From Haematococcus lacustris (Eukaryota; Chlorophyta; Chlorophyceae; Chlamydomonadales; Haematococcaceae): a stretch of 64,000 bases of DNA. Within the stretch, counting starts at the first letter, position 1, and each line of letters opens with the position of its first letter. The stretch lies in assembly GCA_030144725.1 (NCBI GenBank), contig JASKMD010000004.1, positions 6,201,431 through 6,265,430 of the forward strand, in the 5' to 3' direction. The notes under the pieces were generated by a model that had not been told where the DNA came from, did not search any database, and saw only the letters and a list, made by a program, of their open reading frames with translations. This document shows, piece by piece, positions 13,379 through 25,900 of the stretch. The translations under genes and the position numbers were made by a program.

Positions 13379-13504
13379 CTCGCCTGCTCGCCTGCCTGCC
13401 TGCCTGTCTGCGTGCCAACATGGCAGCAGCAGCAGTGCAGCAGCAGCAGTGCAGCAGCAGCGCATCAGCAGCAGCAGCAGCGCACCAGCAGCAGCAGCAG
13501 CGCA

Positions 13505-13567
<63 letters not shown>

Positions 13568-13759
13568 ACCTGCCTGCCTGCTCGCCTGCCTGCCTGCCTG
13601 CCTGCTCGCCTGCTCGCCTGCCTGCCTGCCTGTCTGTATGCCAACATGGCAGCAGCAGCAGTGCAGCAGCAGCAGTGCAGCAGCAGCAGCAGCGCATCAG
13701 CAGCAGCAGCAGTAGCGCATCAGCAGCAGCAGCAGCGCACCAGCAGCAGCAGCAGCGCA

Positions 13760-13798
<39 letters not shown>

Positions 13799-14018
13799 AC
13801 CTGCCTGCCTGCCTGCCTGCCTGCCTACCTGCCTGCCTGCTCGCCTGCCTGCCTGCCTGCCTGCTCGCCTGCTCGCCTGCCTGCCTGCCTGTCTGTATGC
13901 CAACATGGCAGCAGCAGCAGTGCAGCAGCAGCAGTGCAGCAGCAGCAGCAGCGCATCAGCAGCAGCAGCAGTAGCGCATCAGCAGCAGCAGCAGCGCACC
14001 AGCAGCAGCAGCAGCGCA

Positions 14019-14057
<39 letters not shown>

Positions 14058-14249
14058 ACCTGCCTGCCTGCTCGCCTGCCTGCCTGCCTGCCTGCTCGCC
14101 TGCTCGCCTGCCTGCCTGCCTGTCTGTATGCCAACATGGCAGCAGCAGCAGTGCAGCAGCAGCAGTGCAGCAGCAGCAGCAGCGCATCAGCAGCAGCAGC
14201 AGTAGCGCATCAGCAGCAGCAGCAGCGCATCAGCAGCAGCAGCAGCGCA

Positions 14250-14289
<40 letters not shown>

Positions 14290-14504
14290 CCCGCCTGCCT
14301 GCCTGCCTGCCTACCTGCCTGCCTGCTCGCCTGCCTGCCTGCCTGCCTGCTCGCCTGCTCGCCTGCCTGCCTGCCTGTCTGTATGCCAACATGGCAGCAG
14401 CAGCAGTGCAGCAGCAGCAGTGCAGCAGCAGCAGCAGCGCATCAGCAGCAGCAGCAGTAGCGCATCAGCAGCAGCAGCAGCGCACCAGCAGCAGCAGCAA
14501 CGCA

Positions 14505-14547
<43 letters not shown>

Positions 14548-14733
14548 ACCTGCCTGCCTGCTCGCCTGCCTGCCTGCCTGCCTGCTCGCCTGCTCGCCTG
14601 CCTGCCTGCCTGTCTGTATGCCAACATGGCAGCAGCAGCAGTGCAGCAGCAGCAGTGCAGCAGCAGCGCATCAGCAGCAGCAGCAGTAGCGCATCAGCAG
14701 CAGCAGCAGCGCATCAGCAGCAGCAGCAGCTCA

Positions 14734-14788
<55 letters not shown>

Positions 14789-14998
14789 AACTGCCTGCCT
14801 GCTCGCCTGCCTGCCTGCCTGCCTGCTCGCCTGCTCGCCTGCCTGCCTGCCTGTCTGTATGCCAACATGGCAGCAGCAGCAGTGCAGCAGCAGCAGTGCA
14901 GCAGCAGCAGCAGCGCATCAGGCAGCAGCAGTAGCGCATTAGCAGCAGCAGCAGCGCACCAGCAGCAGCAGCAGCGCACCTGCCTGCCTGCCTGCTTG

Positions 14999-15033
<35 letters not shown>

Positions 15034-15213
15034 ACCTGCCTGCCTGCTCGCCTGCCTGCCTGCCTGCCTGCTCGCCTGCTCGCCTGCCTGCCTGCCTGTC
15101 TGTATGCCAACATGGCAGCAGCAGCAGTGCAGCAGCAGCAGTGCAGCAGCAGCGCATCAGCAGCAGCAGCAGTAGCGCATCAGCAGCAGCAGCAGCACAG
15201 CAGCAGCAGCGCA

Positions 15214-15264
<51 letters not shown>

Positions 15265-15410
15265 ACCTGCCTGCCTGCTCGGCCTGCCTGCCTGCTCGCC
15301 TGCTCGCCTGCCTGCCTGCCTGTCTGTATGCCAACATGGCAGCAGCAGCAGTGCAGCAGCAGCAGTGCAGCAGCAGCAGCAGCGCAGCAGCAGCAGCAGC
15401 AGCGCAGCAG
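13050..15410. repeat. CAG/CTGC composite satellite, array 2
   Basis: Same composite unit as 7968-10222, about ten landmark repeats. The first two carry GCGTGCCAACATGG instead of GTATGCCAACATGG. It passes directly into the telomeric array at 15411, so this satellite is the most distal subtelomeric sequence. Confidence 0.9.
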
Positions 15411-17311
15411 GGTTAGGGTTAGGGTTAGGGTTAGGGTTAGGGTTAGGGTTAGGGTTAGGGTTAGGGTTAGGGTTAGGGTTAGGGTTAGGGTTAGGGTTAG
15501 GGTTAGGGTTAGGGTTAGGGTTAGGGTTAGGGTTAGGGTTAGGGTTAGGGTTAGGGTTAGGGTTAGGGTTAGGGTTAGGGTTAGGGTTAGGGTTAGGGTT
15601 AGGGTTAGGGTTAGGGTTAGGGGTTAGGGTTAGGGTTAGGGTTAGGGTTAGGGTTAGGGTTAGGGTTAGGGTTAGGGTTAGGGTTAGGGTTAGGGTTAGG
15701 GTTAGGGTTAGGGTTAGGGTTAGGGTTAGGGTTAGGGTTAGGGTTAGGGTTAGGGTTAGGGTTAGGGTTAGGGTTAGGGTTAGGGTTAGGGTTAGGGTTA
15801 GGGTTAGGGTTAGGGTTAGGGTTAGGGTTAGGGTTAGGGTTAGGGTTAGGGTTAGGGTTAGGGTTAGGGTTAGGGTTAGGGTTAGGGTTAGGGTTAGGGT
15901 TAGGGTTAGGGTTAGGGTTAGGGTTAGGGTTAGGGTTAGGGTTAGGGTTAGGGTTAGGGTTAGGGTTAGGGTTAGGGTTAGGGTTAGGGTTAGGGTTAGG
16001 GTTAGGGTTAGGGTTAGGGTTAGGGTTAGGGTTAGGGTTAGGGTTAGGGTTAGGGTTAGGGTTAGGGTTAGGGTTAGGGTTAGGGTTAGGGTTAGGGTTA
16101 GGGTTAGGGTTAGGGTTAGGGTTAGGGTTAGGGTTAGGGTTAGGGTTAGGGTTAGGGTTAGGGTTAGGGTTAGGGTTAGGGTTAGGGTTAGGGTTAGGGT
16201 TAGGGTTAGGGTTAGGGTTAGGGTTAGGGTTAGGGTTAGGGTTAGGGTTAGGGTTAGGGTTAGGGTTAGGGTTAGGGTTAGGGTTAGGGTTAGGGTTAGG
16301 GTTAGGGTTAGGGTTAGGGTTAGGGTTAGGGTTAGGGTTAGGGTTAGGGTTAGGGTTAGGGTTAGGGTTAGGGTTAGGGTTAGGGTTAGGGTTAGGGTTA
16401 GGGTTAGGGTTAGGGTTAGGGTTAGGGTTAGGGTTAGGGTTAGGGTTAGGGTTAGGGTTAGGGTTAGGGTTAGGGTTAGGGTTAGGGTTAGGGTTAGGGT
16501 TAGGGTTAGGGTTAGGGTTAGGGTTAGGGTTAGGGTTAGGGTTAGGGTTAGGGTTAGGGTTAGGGTTAGGGTTAGGGTTAGGGTTAGGGTTAGGGTTAGG
16601 GTTAGGGTTAGGGTTAGGGTTAGGGTTAGGGTTAGGGTTAGGGTTAGGGTTAGGGTTAGGGTTAGGGTTAGGGTTAGGGTTAGGGTTAGGGTTAGGGTTA
16701 GGGTTAGGGTTAGGGTTAGGGTTAGGGTTAGGGTTAGGGTTAGGGTTAGGGTTAGGGTTAGGGTTAGGGTTAGGGTTAGGGTTAGGGTTAGGGTTAGGGT
16801 TAGGGTTAGGGTTAGGGTTAGGGTTAGGGTTAGGGTTAGGGTTAGGGTTAGGGTTAGGGTTAGGGTTAGGGTTAGGGTTAGGGTTAGGGTTAGGGTTAGG
16901 GTTAGGGTTAGGGTTAGGGTTAGGGTTAGGGTTAGGGTTAGGGTTAGGGTTAGGGTTAGGGTTAGGGTTAGGGTTAGGGTTAGGGTTAGGGTTAGGGTTA
17001 GGGTTAGGGTTAGGGTTAGGGTTAGGGTTAGGGTTAGGGTTAGGGTTAGGGTTAGGGTTAGGGTTAGGGTTAGGGTTAGGGTTAGGGTTAGGGTTAGGGT
17101 TAGGGTTAGGGTTAGGGTTAGGGTTAGGGTTAGGGTTAGGGTTAGGGTTAGGGTTAGGGTTAGGGTTAGGGTTAGGGTTAGGGTTAGGGTTAGGGTTAGG
17201 GTTAGGGTTAGGGTTAGGGTTAGGGTTAGGGTTAGGGTTAGGGTTAGGGTTAGGGTTAGGGTTAGGGTTAGGGTTAGGGTTAGGGTTAGGGTTAGGGTTA
17301 GGGTTAGGGTT
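15411..17311 (+). repeat. terminal-type telomere array (TTAGGG)n, about 317 units
   Basis: 1901 bp of TTAGGG with only one visible irregularity, an extra G near 15620. The G-rich strand reads 5' to 3' toward the right, as at a right-hand chromosome end. The array stops at an assembly gap. Its length and purity contrast with the short, module-bound interstitial tracts to the left, so I read it as a genuine telomere. Confidence 0.9.
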
Positions 17312-17811
17312 NNNNNNNNNNNNNNNNNNNNNNNNNNNNNNNNNNNNNNNNNNNNNNNNNNNNNNNNNNNNNNNNNNNNNNNNNNNNNNNNNNNNNNNNN
17401 NNNNNNNNNNNNNNNNNNNNNNNNNNNNNNNNNNNNNNNNNNNNNNNNNNNNNNNNNNNNNNNNNNNNNNNNNNNNNNNNNNNNNNNNNNNNNNNNNNNN
17501 NNNNNNNNNNNNNNNNNNNNNNNNNNNNNNNNNNNNNNNNNNNNNNNNNNNNNNNNNNNNNNNNNNNNNNNNNNNNNNNNNNNNNNNNNNNNNNNNNNNN
17601 NNNNNNNNNNNNNNNNNNNNNNNNNNNNNNNNNNNNNNNNNNNNNNNNNNNNNNNNNNNNNNNNNNNNNNNNNNNNNNNNNNNNNNNNNNNNNNNNNNNN
17701 NNNNNNNNNNNNNNNNNNNNNNNNNNNNNNNNNNNNNNNNNNNNNNNNNNNNNNNNNNNNNNNNNNNNNNNNNNNNNNNNNNNNNNNNNNNNNNNNNNNN
17801 NNNNNNNNNNN
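17312..17811. other. assembly gap, 500 N
   Basis: Exactly 500 undetermined bases, the conventional size for a scaffold gap of unknown length. It separates telomeric repeats from a transposon nest. Confidence 0.99.
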
Positions 17812-17918
17812 AGAAGAAGAAGAAGACTACTCCGGCGGAGCCGGCGTGCATTGAGGGAGGAGCTTCCGCCTGGGGCGCGGCCTGCTCCCACCACCTAACC
17901 AGGATGTGAAGAACCCCT
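17812..17918 (-). other. 3' end of LINE-like element with (TTC)n tail
   Basis: On the minus strand the sequence after the ORF stop runs through a GC-rich inverted repeat (GCCGGCTCCGCCGG) to a short TTC repeat at 17812-17827, next to the gap. A simple-repeat tail after the ORF is what a non-LTR retrotransposon 3' end looks like. The target-site flank is lost in the gap. Confidence 0.5.
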
Positions 17919-19336
17919 TCAACCCCCATCCTTGACACCTGCCCTGAGTCTGTAGCTGGTTCTGGCTATGCTATGTGAGCTTATGACCGCATGTCTAGTC
18001 AGTTTATTTAGCAGTTTAGTGGTGTTGGTTTGCGTGATGCCTATGGCTTCCATGTGTAGCTTGTTATGCGTGTTGTAAGCGATGCCGCCTATTCCCAGAA
18101 GAATGGGTCTAATTGTGACTGTGTGTCCTGCTGCTATGATGGCTTCTGCCATGGCAGCGTGTTGTGTGGTAGCGTTGTCTAGCTGTTCGGCCCATCTCGA
18201 GTCAGCACAGTACTTGATTTCCAGCAGGGTGACGTGTTTGGTTGACTCGTTCGATCCCTGCTTCCTTTTCTTCGTGTTGTTGATCATGATGATGTCCGGG
18301 CGGGTGGTCGTGTTGGTGTCCCTGGCTGAGAGGCTCAGGTCTTCAAGAGCCTTGCGGAGCGTGGTGCTGGGTAGGTCGATGCCTTTTGTCTCGCCTCGTT
18401 CATGGCTGCCAATGTCCGCGAACTTCATGCACCCTCCTTGGGCTCCCTTGCTGATAGCTTTCATGATTAGGCGCCCCGCCCCGTTGTGTCGTTCCTGTAC
18501 AAGAGCTGCGGTGCGGCTGCAGCCCGAGAGTAGGTGTGTCGCGCTGTCGGCCTCCCCGCATAGCGGGCACCGGTCATCCGCCGCCTTTCCCCAGCGCATT
18601 GCCAATTTCTGGTTGTAGAGCCCGCCCGTCCGATAGAGTAGGGCGGTCCTCTGCGCCTCTGTTGGAATGCCTGCGTCGGTCATCACTCTTTCGCGGGAGC
18701 CTTTCGCCGCTACCTTGGTGATTTCCCGTGACATCTGGTAGTAAATGCTCTCTTGGTTGGCGAGGCCGAGTTTGTGTTTGTTGCTCATGTGCGCGCGTAC
18801 ACTGTGGCGGCAGTCCGGCAGCGGGGTGGTGACGTTGAGTTCGCTTGTTGTGCTCAGCCACGCGTGTTGCTCGGTGTGCCTGGGCGAGCAGGGGCCCCGC
18901 GTTGTGGCTTGCTCTGGGTGCCTCGCTGCGTGCTTGGCCAGTGCATCAGCTCCCTCGTTTCCGATGATGCCGGAGTGGGCGCGGACTTTGAAGAAGTGTA
19001 CCGTGTCCTGGCTGTTAGTCAGGATAGTGGCTATCTCTGCCAGTATGTCTTTGTGGCGGTGCGTGCGGAGCGACATCGGGTTGGCGAGCGCCCTGCGTAT
19101 CTGGTAGAGTGAGCAGAGGCTGTCGGTGGCGATGCGCTTGGCTCCCGCCAGCAGCGCTGAGAGAATAGCTATGAGCTCTGCTCTATTAATGGTGGTGTCG
19201 CCGGTTAGGGCAATGGTGATCCGGTCGTCGCTGGCCGGTGTGTATACGCCTGCTCCCACTGATGCCCCCTCGGTGCCTTTGATGCAGCTTCCGTCCGTGT
19301 ATGTCACCTTCTTCCACTCTGATATGGCTCTGTGTG
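17919..19336 (-). pseudogene. LINE-like ORF, C-terminal part: RNase H, CCHC, PD-(D/E)xK-like
   Basis: About 470 codons, open up to the LTR at 19337. An RNase H1-type domain comes first, with the catalytic set visible in order: TDGS, RAELI, ATDSL, NEGADALA. It is followed by a CCHC knuckle (CPLCG...H....C) and then RPDIIMI...LLEIKY, which fits the PD...ExK core of restriction-like nucleases in site-specific LINEs. The N-terminal part of the ORF lies at 32129-33235; the two were separated by an LTR element inserted in frame. RNase H plus restriction-like nuclease recalls Dualen/RandI-type LINEs of Chlamydomonas, but no reverse transcriptase is visible in either part. A 5'-truncated LINE is the simplest reading. 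Confidence 0.6.
19332..19336. other. target-site duplication GTGTG (outer LTR element, left)
   Basis: GTGTG precedes LTR1 and is repeated at 32129-32133 after LTR4. A 5-bp duplication is normal for Ty3/gypsy integrases. Confidence 0.85.
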
Positions 19337-19573
19337 TGTAGCGTTCAGGAAGAGCGCGCCTTAAATCTTTTCAACGTGTGAGCGCCATGCAACGCTAGAA
19401 GCTGTTACAGGTGTCAGACTGTCTCAGCGTAACCAGGCCAGGACATAGAACGGCCCCCGGGGATCGAACCCGAATGGTGGGCAGGCAATACAGCCCACCA
19501 TTTAACCTGCCTGTATCACACTTCGTCAGTGACACTAGCGGCCGACTGCTTAGTGCAGAATCGGAACGCTACA
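19337..19573 (-). repeat. LTR1 (3' LTR, outer element)
   Basis: 237 bp, bounded by the short inverted repeat TGTAGCGTTC/GAACGCTACA and thus TG...CA. It contains a T-arm/B-box-like stretch (GGTTCGATCCC on the minus strand) and a 7-bp hairpin at 19476-19499. It appears identical to LTR4. Confidence 0.95.
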
Positions 19574-19586
19574 TTCCTCCCTCTCC
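19574..19586 (-). promoter_or_regulatory. polypurine tract, outer element
   Basis: GGAGAGGGAGGAA on the minus strand directly abuts the 3' LTR, the expected plus-strand DNA priming site. Confidence 0.8.
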
Positions 19587-19859
19587 TAAGGGATGGCCGT
19601 TCCGCCCATAGGCCATCATGGCATGGACTCGCAGTACTATGACCACTATTTTGAGAACTCCTGCCCATGCGGACGCAGGTCGCTCTCAGGAGAACATGGT
19701 CACCATGGACCCTTCCAGCCCAAGCTCAGGGAGCTAATGGACGCTGGGAACCAGACTAGCCAGGCTCACATGAGCAACTGAGCTCATAGTACACCAAGGC
19801 ACATAGCATGCAGCAAAGTAACCAGCAAGGCTACATGGAGCCCATGTCCCACATTTGAA

Positions 19860-22432
19860 TCACAGCAAGCCATGCTGAGCCTTATACAAGTTCACGCAGT
19901 CTGGGGCATTTGCTAGATTGCTGGCAGGCTCCCAAGTGTTGTCAGAGTCTTCGTAGCCCTTCCACTTGACAAGGAACTCCTTTGCTTTACCTGCACGCAC
20001 ATGCCGGTGGCTCACAATGCGTTCTACTTCATACTGTGGGGAATCATCTAGCCAGCCCAACTCAGTGGGGGGTAGACGACCAAAGTTGCCCTCATAGGGT
20101 CTTAGCAATGACACATGGAACACAGGATGAATCCTGGACATGGCTGGTGGCAGTGTCAGTTTTACAGCGTCATCGCCCACATGAGCTTCAATCCTGAAAG
20201 GCCCCACATACCGTGGCAGCAGCTTCCTGGCTTTGCCCACCATGTTACGCAGGTTCATGGTGCTGAGCAGCACACGGTCACCCACTTGGAACACACTGTC
20301 CGAGGATTTCCTGTGTGGATTAGCACCATTGGCCTGACGGCTCTGTGCCAGTTTCATACAACGTCTGGCCTCTTGAACACCCTTTTCCCAGCCCTCAGAG
20401 AAGAACTGAGCCATAGGAGGTGGCAACCGAGGTAACTCATGGGTCACCGGTGTCACTGGGGACTGTCCATAGTTAACCAGGAAAGGTGTAGATTTAATAC
20501 TTTCTTGCCATGAGTTATTAATTGCAAATTCGGCAAACGAGAGGTGTTTAGGCCAGTCTCGTTGAGTGGGAGAGATATAATGCCTAAGCATTTCCTCCAA
20601 CACTTTGTTGTACCGCTCAACCTGCCCATTTGACTGGGGGTGATAGCTGGATGTGAGTGAGTGCTTCATGCCCATTAGCTTGCATACAGCTTGCCAGAAC
20701 TTGCTCACGAAAAGGGAGCCCCGGTCACTCACAACTTCAGAGGGTAGCCCATGATGGACAAATACCTTATCAATGAAGAGTTGTGCAAACTCAGGAGCAT
20801 CCATGCTCTCTTTGCAGGGCACTAGATGTACCATCTTAGAGAGCCTGTCAACGAATACACAAATGGAATCATATCCATGTGATCCGGACGGTAGCTTAGT
20901 TATAAAGTCCATGTGCATGACTTCCCAGCGGTATCCAGGTATAGACAAAGGGTGAAGGAACCCCCATGGCTTAGCTGTAACCGACTTGTTTCTCTGGCAT
21001 GCATCACATGTGGTTACATAGTGACGCACATCAGTGCGTAAGTGTTTCCACCAGAACACACGCATGACACGCTCCAATGTCTTAGTGATCCCAACGTGGC
21101 CAGCATACTTAGCATCGTGCATCTCGTGCAGGATATGCTCTCGTAGTTGTTTGTCACGGGGCACAATGACGGTGCGTCGTTTGTTATGTCTCCATAGGCC
21201 ATTATCATCCAGGTAGTAGTTCTTAGTCTTCCTACGCTTGGTGAAGTTGGAATCAGCGGCGTATGCCCTGACCAACCACTCATGCAGGTTTGACAAAGGA
21301 CCTGGAGGTTTGGGTGCACTGGGTTCTCCATCTGCTGGTACATCAGCAGCCCATGTGACACGTTTGGTGGGTGGCCTGGCGGCAGCACCATCACCTTGGC
21401 CTGGTGGTGGTTGTGTGGGTGGCTCAGCGGCATCACCAGCACTCGTTTTACGTGCCTCAGCACCAGTTTCCTCCCCCTCCTGAGAACGCCGCTTACTCCT
21501 AGTCATGACAAGGATACTCTTCACATTATCAGCACCAGGGCCTTTACACGTCTGTACTGTGGCAGCTGGAATGCGTGACAATGGATCAGCGGGATTAGAT
21601 ATACCAGGTAGATACTCAATGGTATATGAGAAGCGGGCCAGGAATTCCATCCATCTAGTCTGCCTGCGCGATAGTATATTTTGAGTGGGCAGAGAGATGA
21701 GTGGCCGGTGATCTGTGTACAGAGTGAATGGTACCCCTTCAAGGTAACACCTCCACTGTTGACACGCAGATACCAATGCCAGCAGTTCCTGTTCGCCCGT
21801 GGTGTAATTAATCTCAGCAGGAATTAATTTCCTGGAGTAATACGCCAACGGGTAGCCATCCTGCATCAGGACTGCACCGATGCCCTCAAGGGACGCATCG
21901 CAGTGCACCTGGAAGGGTTTGCTGTGATCAGGAAGCTTGAGCATAGGCACATTAGCAATGGCCTGCTTCAAGGCATTGAATGCATCCAGCTCAGCCTGAG
22001 GCCATGCCTTCCAAGGGAAGGACTCCTTCTTGGGGCCAGTCAGGTTTGTGAGGGGAGCAGCAATGGTGCTAAAATTATGTACGAATTTACGGACATAATT
22101 AGCAGCGCCCAGGAAAGACTGCAGGGTTTTGAGGCTTGTAGGGACAGGCCAGTTAGAGATGGCAGTAACTTTACAAGGGTCAACAGAGATGCCCTGAGCA
22201 CTTATGATATGGCCCAGGAACATCAGTGTGCGTTTCATAAACTCACACTTAGATAACTTAGCATAAAATTTATTTTTACGCAGTAAGTCAAATACACGTC
22301 TGAGATGGACTAGGTGCTCCTCACTGTCCTTGGACATCACTAGGATGTCATCAAGATACACGAGGGCACAGTCATTGATCACCTCAGCAAATGCTTCATT
22401 CATTACACGCTGGAACGTGGCAGGAGCATTTG
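19860..22432 (-). pseudogene. pol: outer element pol, 3' fragment (RT end to chromodomain)
   Basis: Continues the outer Pol from the APATFQ segment of the reverse transcriptase through YLDD, RNase H, integrase (HHCC and DDE residues) to a C-terminal chromodomain, ending about 290 bp before LTR1. The frame is intact, and it differs from the inner copy by only a few residues (for example ESFPWKAW against DSFPWKSW). It is cut off from its start by the nested element, so it cannot yield a full polyprotein. Confidence 0.9.
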
Positions 22433-22669
22433 TGTAGCGTTCAGGAAGAGCGCGCCTTAAATCTTTTCAACGTGTGAGCGCCATGCAACGCTAGAAGCTG
22501 TTACAGGTGTCAGACTGTCTCAGCGTAACCAGGCCAGGACATAGAACGGCCCCCGGGGATCGAACCCGAATGGTGGGCAGGCAATACAGCCCACCATTTA
22601 ACCTGCCTGTATCACACTTCGTCAGTGACACTAGCGGCCGACTGCTTAGTGCAGAATCGGAACGCTACA
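22433..22669 (-). repeat. LTR2 (3' LTR, inner element)
   Basis: 237 bp, TGTAGCGTTC...GAACGCTACA, near-identical to the other three LTRs. Its insertion split the outer pol at ATTTG. Confidence 0.95.
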
Positions 22670-22682
22670 TTCCTCCCTCTCC
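22670..22682 (-). promoter_or_regulatory. polypurine tract, inner element
   Basis: GGAGAGGGAGGAA on the minus strand, adjacent to LTR2. The stretch up to the pol stop (22683-22954) is a non-coding 3' leader shared with the outer copy. Confidence 0.8.
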
Positions 22683-22954
22683 TAAGGGATGGCCGTTCCG
22701 CCCATAGGCCACCATGGCATGGACTCGCAGTACTATGACCACTATTTGAGAACTCCTGCCCATCCGGATGCAGGTCGCTCTCAGGAGAACATGGTCACCA
22801 TGGACCCTTCCAGCCCAGACTCACAGAGCCAATGGACGCTGGGAACCAGACTAGCCAGGCTCACATGAGCAACTGAACTCAGAGTACACCAAGGCACATA
22901 GCATGCAGCAAAGCAACCAGCAAGACTACATGGAGCCCATGTCCCACATTTATA

Positions 22955-25900
22955 TCACAGCAAGCCATGCTGAGCCTTATACAAGTTCACGCAGTCAGGG
23001 GCATTTGCTAGATTGCTGGCAGGCTCCCAAGTGTTGTCAGAGTCTTCGTAGCCCTTCCACTTGACAAGGAACTCCTTTGCTTTACCTGCACGCACATGCC
23101 GGTGGCTCACAATGCGTTCTACTTCATACTGTGGGGAATCATCTAGCCAGCCCAACTCAGTGGGGGGTAGACGACCAAAGTTGCCCTCATAGGGTCTTAG
23201 CAATGACACATGGAACACAGGATGAATCCTGGACATGGCTGGTGGCAGTGTCAGTTTTACAGCGTCATCGCCCACATGAGCTTCAATCCTGAAAGGCCCC
23301 ACATACCGTGGCAGCAGCTTCCTGGCTTTGCCCACCATGTTACGCAGGTTCATGGTGCTGAGCAGCACACGGTCACCCACTTGGAAACCACTGTCCGAGG
23401 ATTTCCTGTGTGGATTAGCACCATTGGCCTGACGGCTCTGTGCCAGTTTCATACAACGTCTGGCCTCTTGAACACCCTTTTCCCAGCCCTCAGAGAAGAA
23501 CTGAGCCATAGGAGGTGGCAACCGAGGTAACTCATGGGTCACCGGTGTCACTGGGGACTGTCCATAGTTAACCAGGAAAGGTGTAGATTTAATACTTTCT
23601 TGCCATGAGTTATTAATTGCAAATTCGGCAAACGAGAGGTGTTTAGGCCAGTCTCGTTGAGTGGGAGAGATATAATGCCTAAGCATTTCCTCCAACACTT
23701 TGTTGTACCGCTCAACCTGCCCATTTGACTGGGGGTGATAGCTGGATGTGAGTGAGTGCTTCATGCCCATTAGCTTGCATACAGCTTGCCAGAACTTGCT
23801 CACGAAAAGGGAGCCCCGGTCACTCACAACTTCAGAGGGTAGCCCATGATGGACAAATACCTTATCAATGAAGAGTTGTGCAAACTCAGGAGCATCCATG
23901 CTCTCTTTGCAGGGCACTAGATGTACCATCTTAGAGAGCCTGTCAACGAATACACAAATGGAATCATATCCATGTGATCCGGACGGTAGCTTAGTTATAA
24001 AGTCCATGTGCATGACTTCCCAGCGGTATCCAGGTATAGACAAAGGGTGAAGGAACCCCCATGGCTTAGCTGTAACCGACTTGTTTCTCTGGCATGCATC
24101 ACATGTGGTTACATAGTGACGCACATCAGTGCGTAAGTGTTTCCACCAGAACACACGCATGACACGCTCCAATGTCTTAGTGATCCCAACGTGGCCAGCA
24201 TACTTAGCATCGTGCATCTCGTGCAGGATATGCTCTCGTAGCTGTTTGTCACGGGGCACAATGACGGTGCGTCGTTTGTTATGTCTCCATAGGCCATTAT
24301 CATCCAGGTAGTAGTTCTTAGTCTTCCTACGCTTGGTGAAGTTGGAATCAGCGGCGTATGCCCTGACCAACCACTCATGCAGGTTTGACAAAGGACCTGG
24401 AGGTTTGGGTGCACTGGGTTCTCCATCTGCTGGTACATCAGCAGCCCATGTGACACGTTTGGTGGGTGGCCTGGCGGCAGCACCATCACCTTGGCCTGGT
24501 GGTGGTTGTGTGGGTGGCTCAGCGGCATCACCAGCACTCGTTTTACGTGCCTCAGCACCAGTTTCCTCCCCCTCCTGAGAACGCCGCTTACTCCTAGTCA
24601 TGACAAGGATACTCTTCACATTATCAGCACCAGGGCCTTTACACGTCTGTACTGTGGCAGCTGGAATGCGTGACAATGGATCAGCGGGATTAGATATACC
24701 AGGTAGATACTCAATGGTATATGAGAAGCGGGCCAGGAATTCCATCCATCTAGTCTGCCTGCGTGATAGTATATTTTGAGTGGGCAGAGAGATGAGTGGC
24801 CGGTGATCTGTGTACAGAGTGAATGGTACCCCTTCAAGGTAACACCTCCACTGTTGACACGCAGATACCAATGCCAGCAGTTCCTGTTCGCCCGTGGTGT
24901 AATTAACCTCAGCAGGGATTAGTTTCCTGGAGTAATACGCCAACGGGTAGCCATCCTGCATCAGGACTGCACCGATGCCCTCAAGGGACGCATCGCAGTG
25001 CACCTGGAAGGGTTTGCTGTGATCAGGAAGCTTGAGCATAGGCACATTAGCAATGGCCTGCTTCAAGGCATTGAATGCATCCAGCTCAGCCTGAGGCCAT
25101 GACTTCCAAGGGAACGAGTCCTTCTTGGGGCCAGTCAGGTTTGTGAGGGGTGCAGCAATGGTGCTAAAATTATGTACGAATTTACGGACATAATTAGCAG
25201 CGCCCAAGAAAGACTGCAGGGTTTTGAGGCTTGTAGGGACAGGCCAGTTAGAGATGGCAGTAACTTTACAAGGGTCAACAGAGATGCCCTGAGCACTTAT
25301 GATATGGCCCAGGAACATCAGTGTGCGTTTCATAAACTCACACTTAGATAACTTAGCATAAAATTTATTTTTACGCAGTAAGTCAAATACACGTCTGAGA
25401 TGGACTAGGTGCTCCTCACTGTCCTTGGACATCACTAGGATGTCATCAAGATACACGAGGGCACAGTCATTGATCACCTCAGCAAATGCTTCATTCATTA
25501 CACGCTGGAACGTGGCAGGAGCATTTGTCAGGCCAAAACACAGTACCTTGAATTGGTAGTGTCCCTCAGGTGTCCTGAACGCAGTTTTAGGGACATCCTC
25601 AGCCGGGATGCGGATCTGGTGGTAACCAGCCTGCAAGTCAAGGGAGGAGAACACAGTTTTTCCTGCGAGCTGATCAAACAGATCATCAATGCGTGGCAAA
25701 GGATACTGGTCCCTGATTGTAATTTTATTGAGCTGGCGGTAGTCAATGCACATGCGCAGCTCACCTGATTTCTTCTGGACAAACAGCACTGGTGCAGCAA
25801 AGGGAGAGGAGCTGGGCTCTATCAGGCCTTTGGCAAGGAGATCAGTGATCTGTCTACGCAGTTCATCATGCTCAGGTTTGGACATCCTATAGCTGGGCCT

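Noticed and set aside
15365..17938. 800-codon frames (Val-Arg, Asn-Pro repeats) across TTAGGG and the gap
   Set aside because: Pure telomeric repeat plus undetermined bases.
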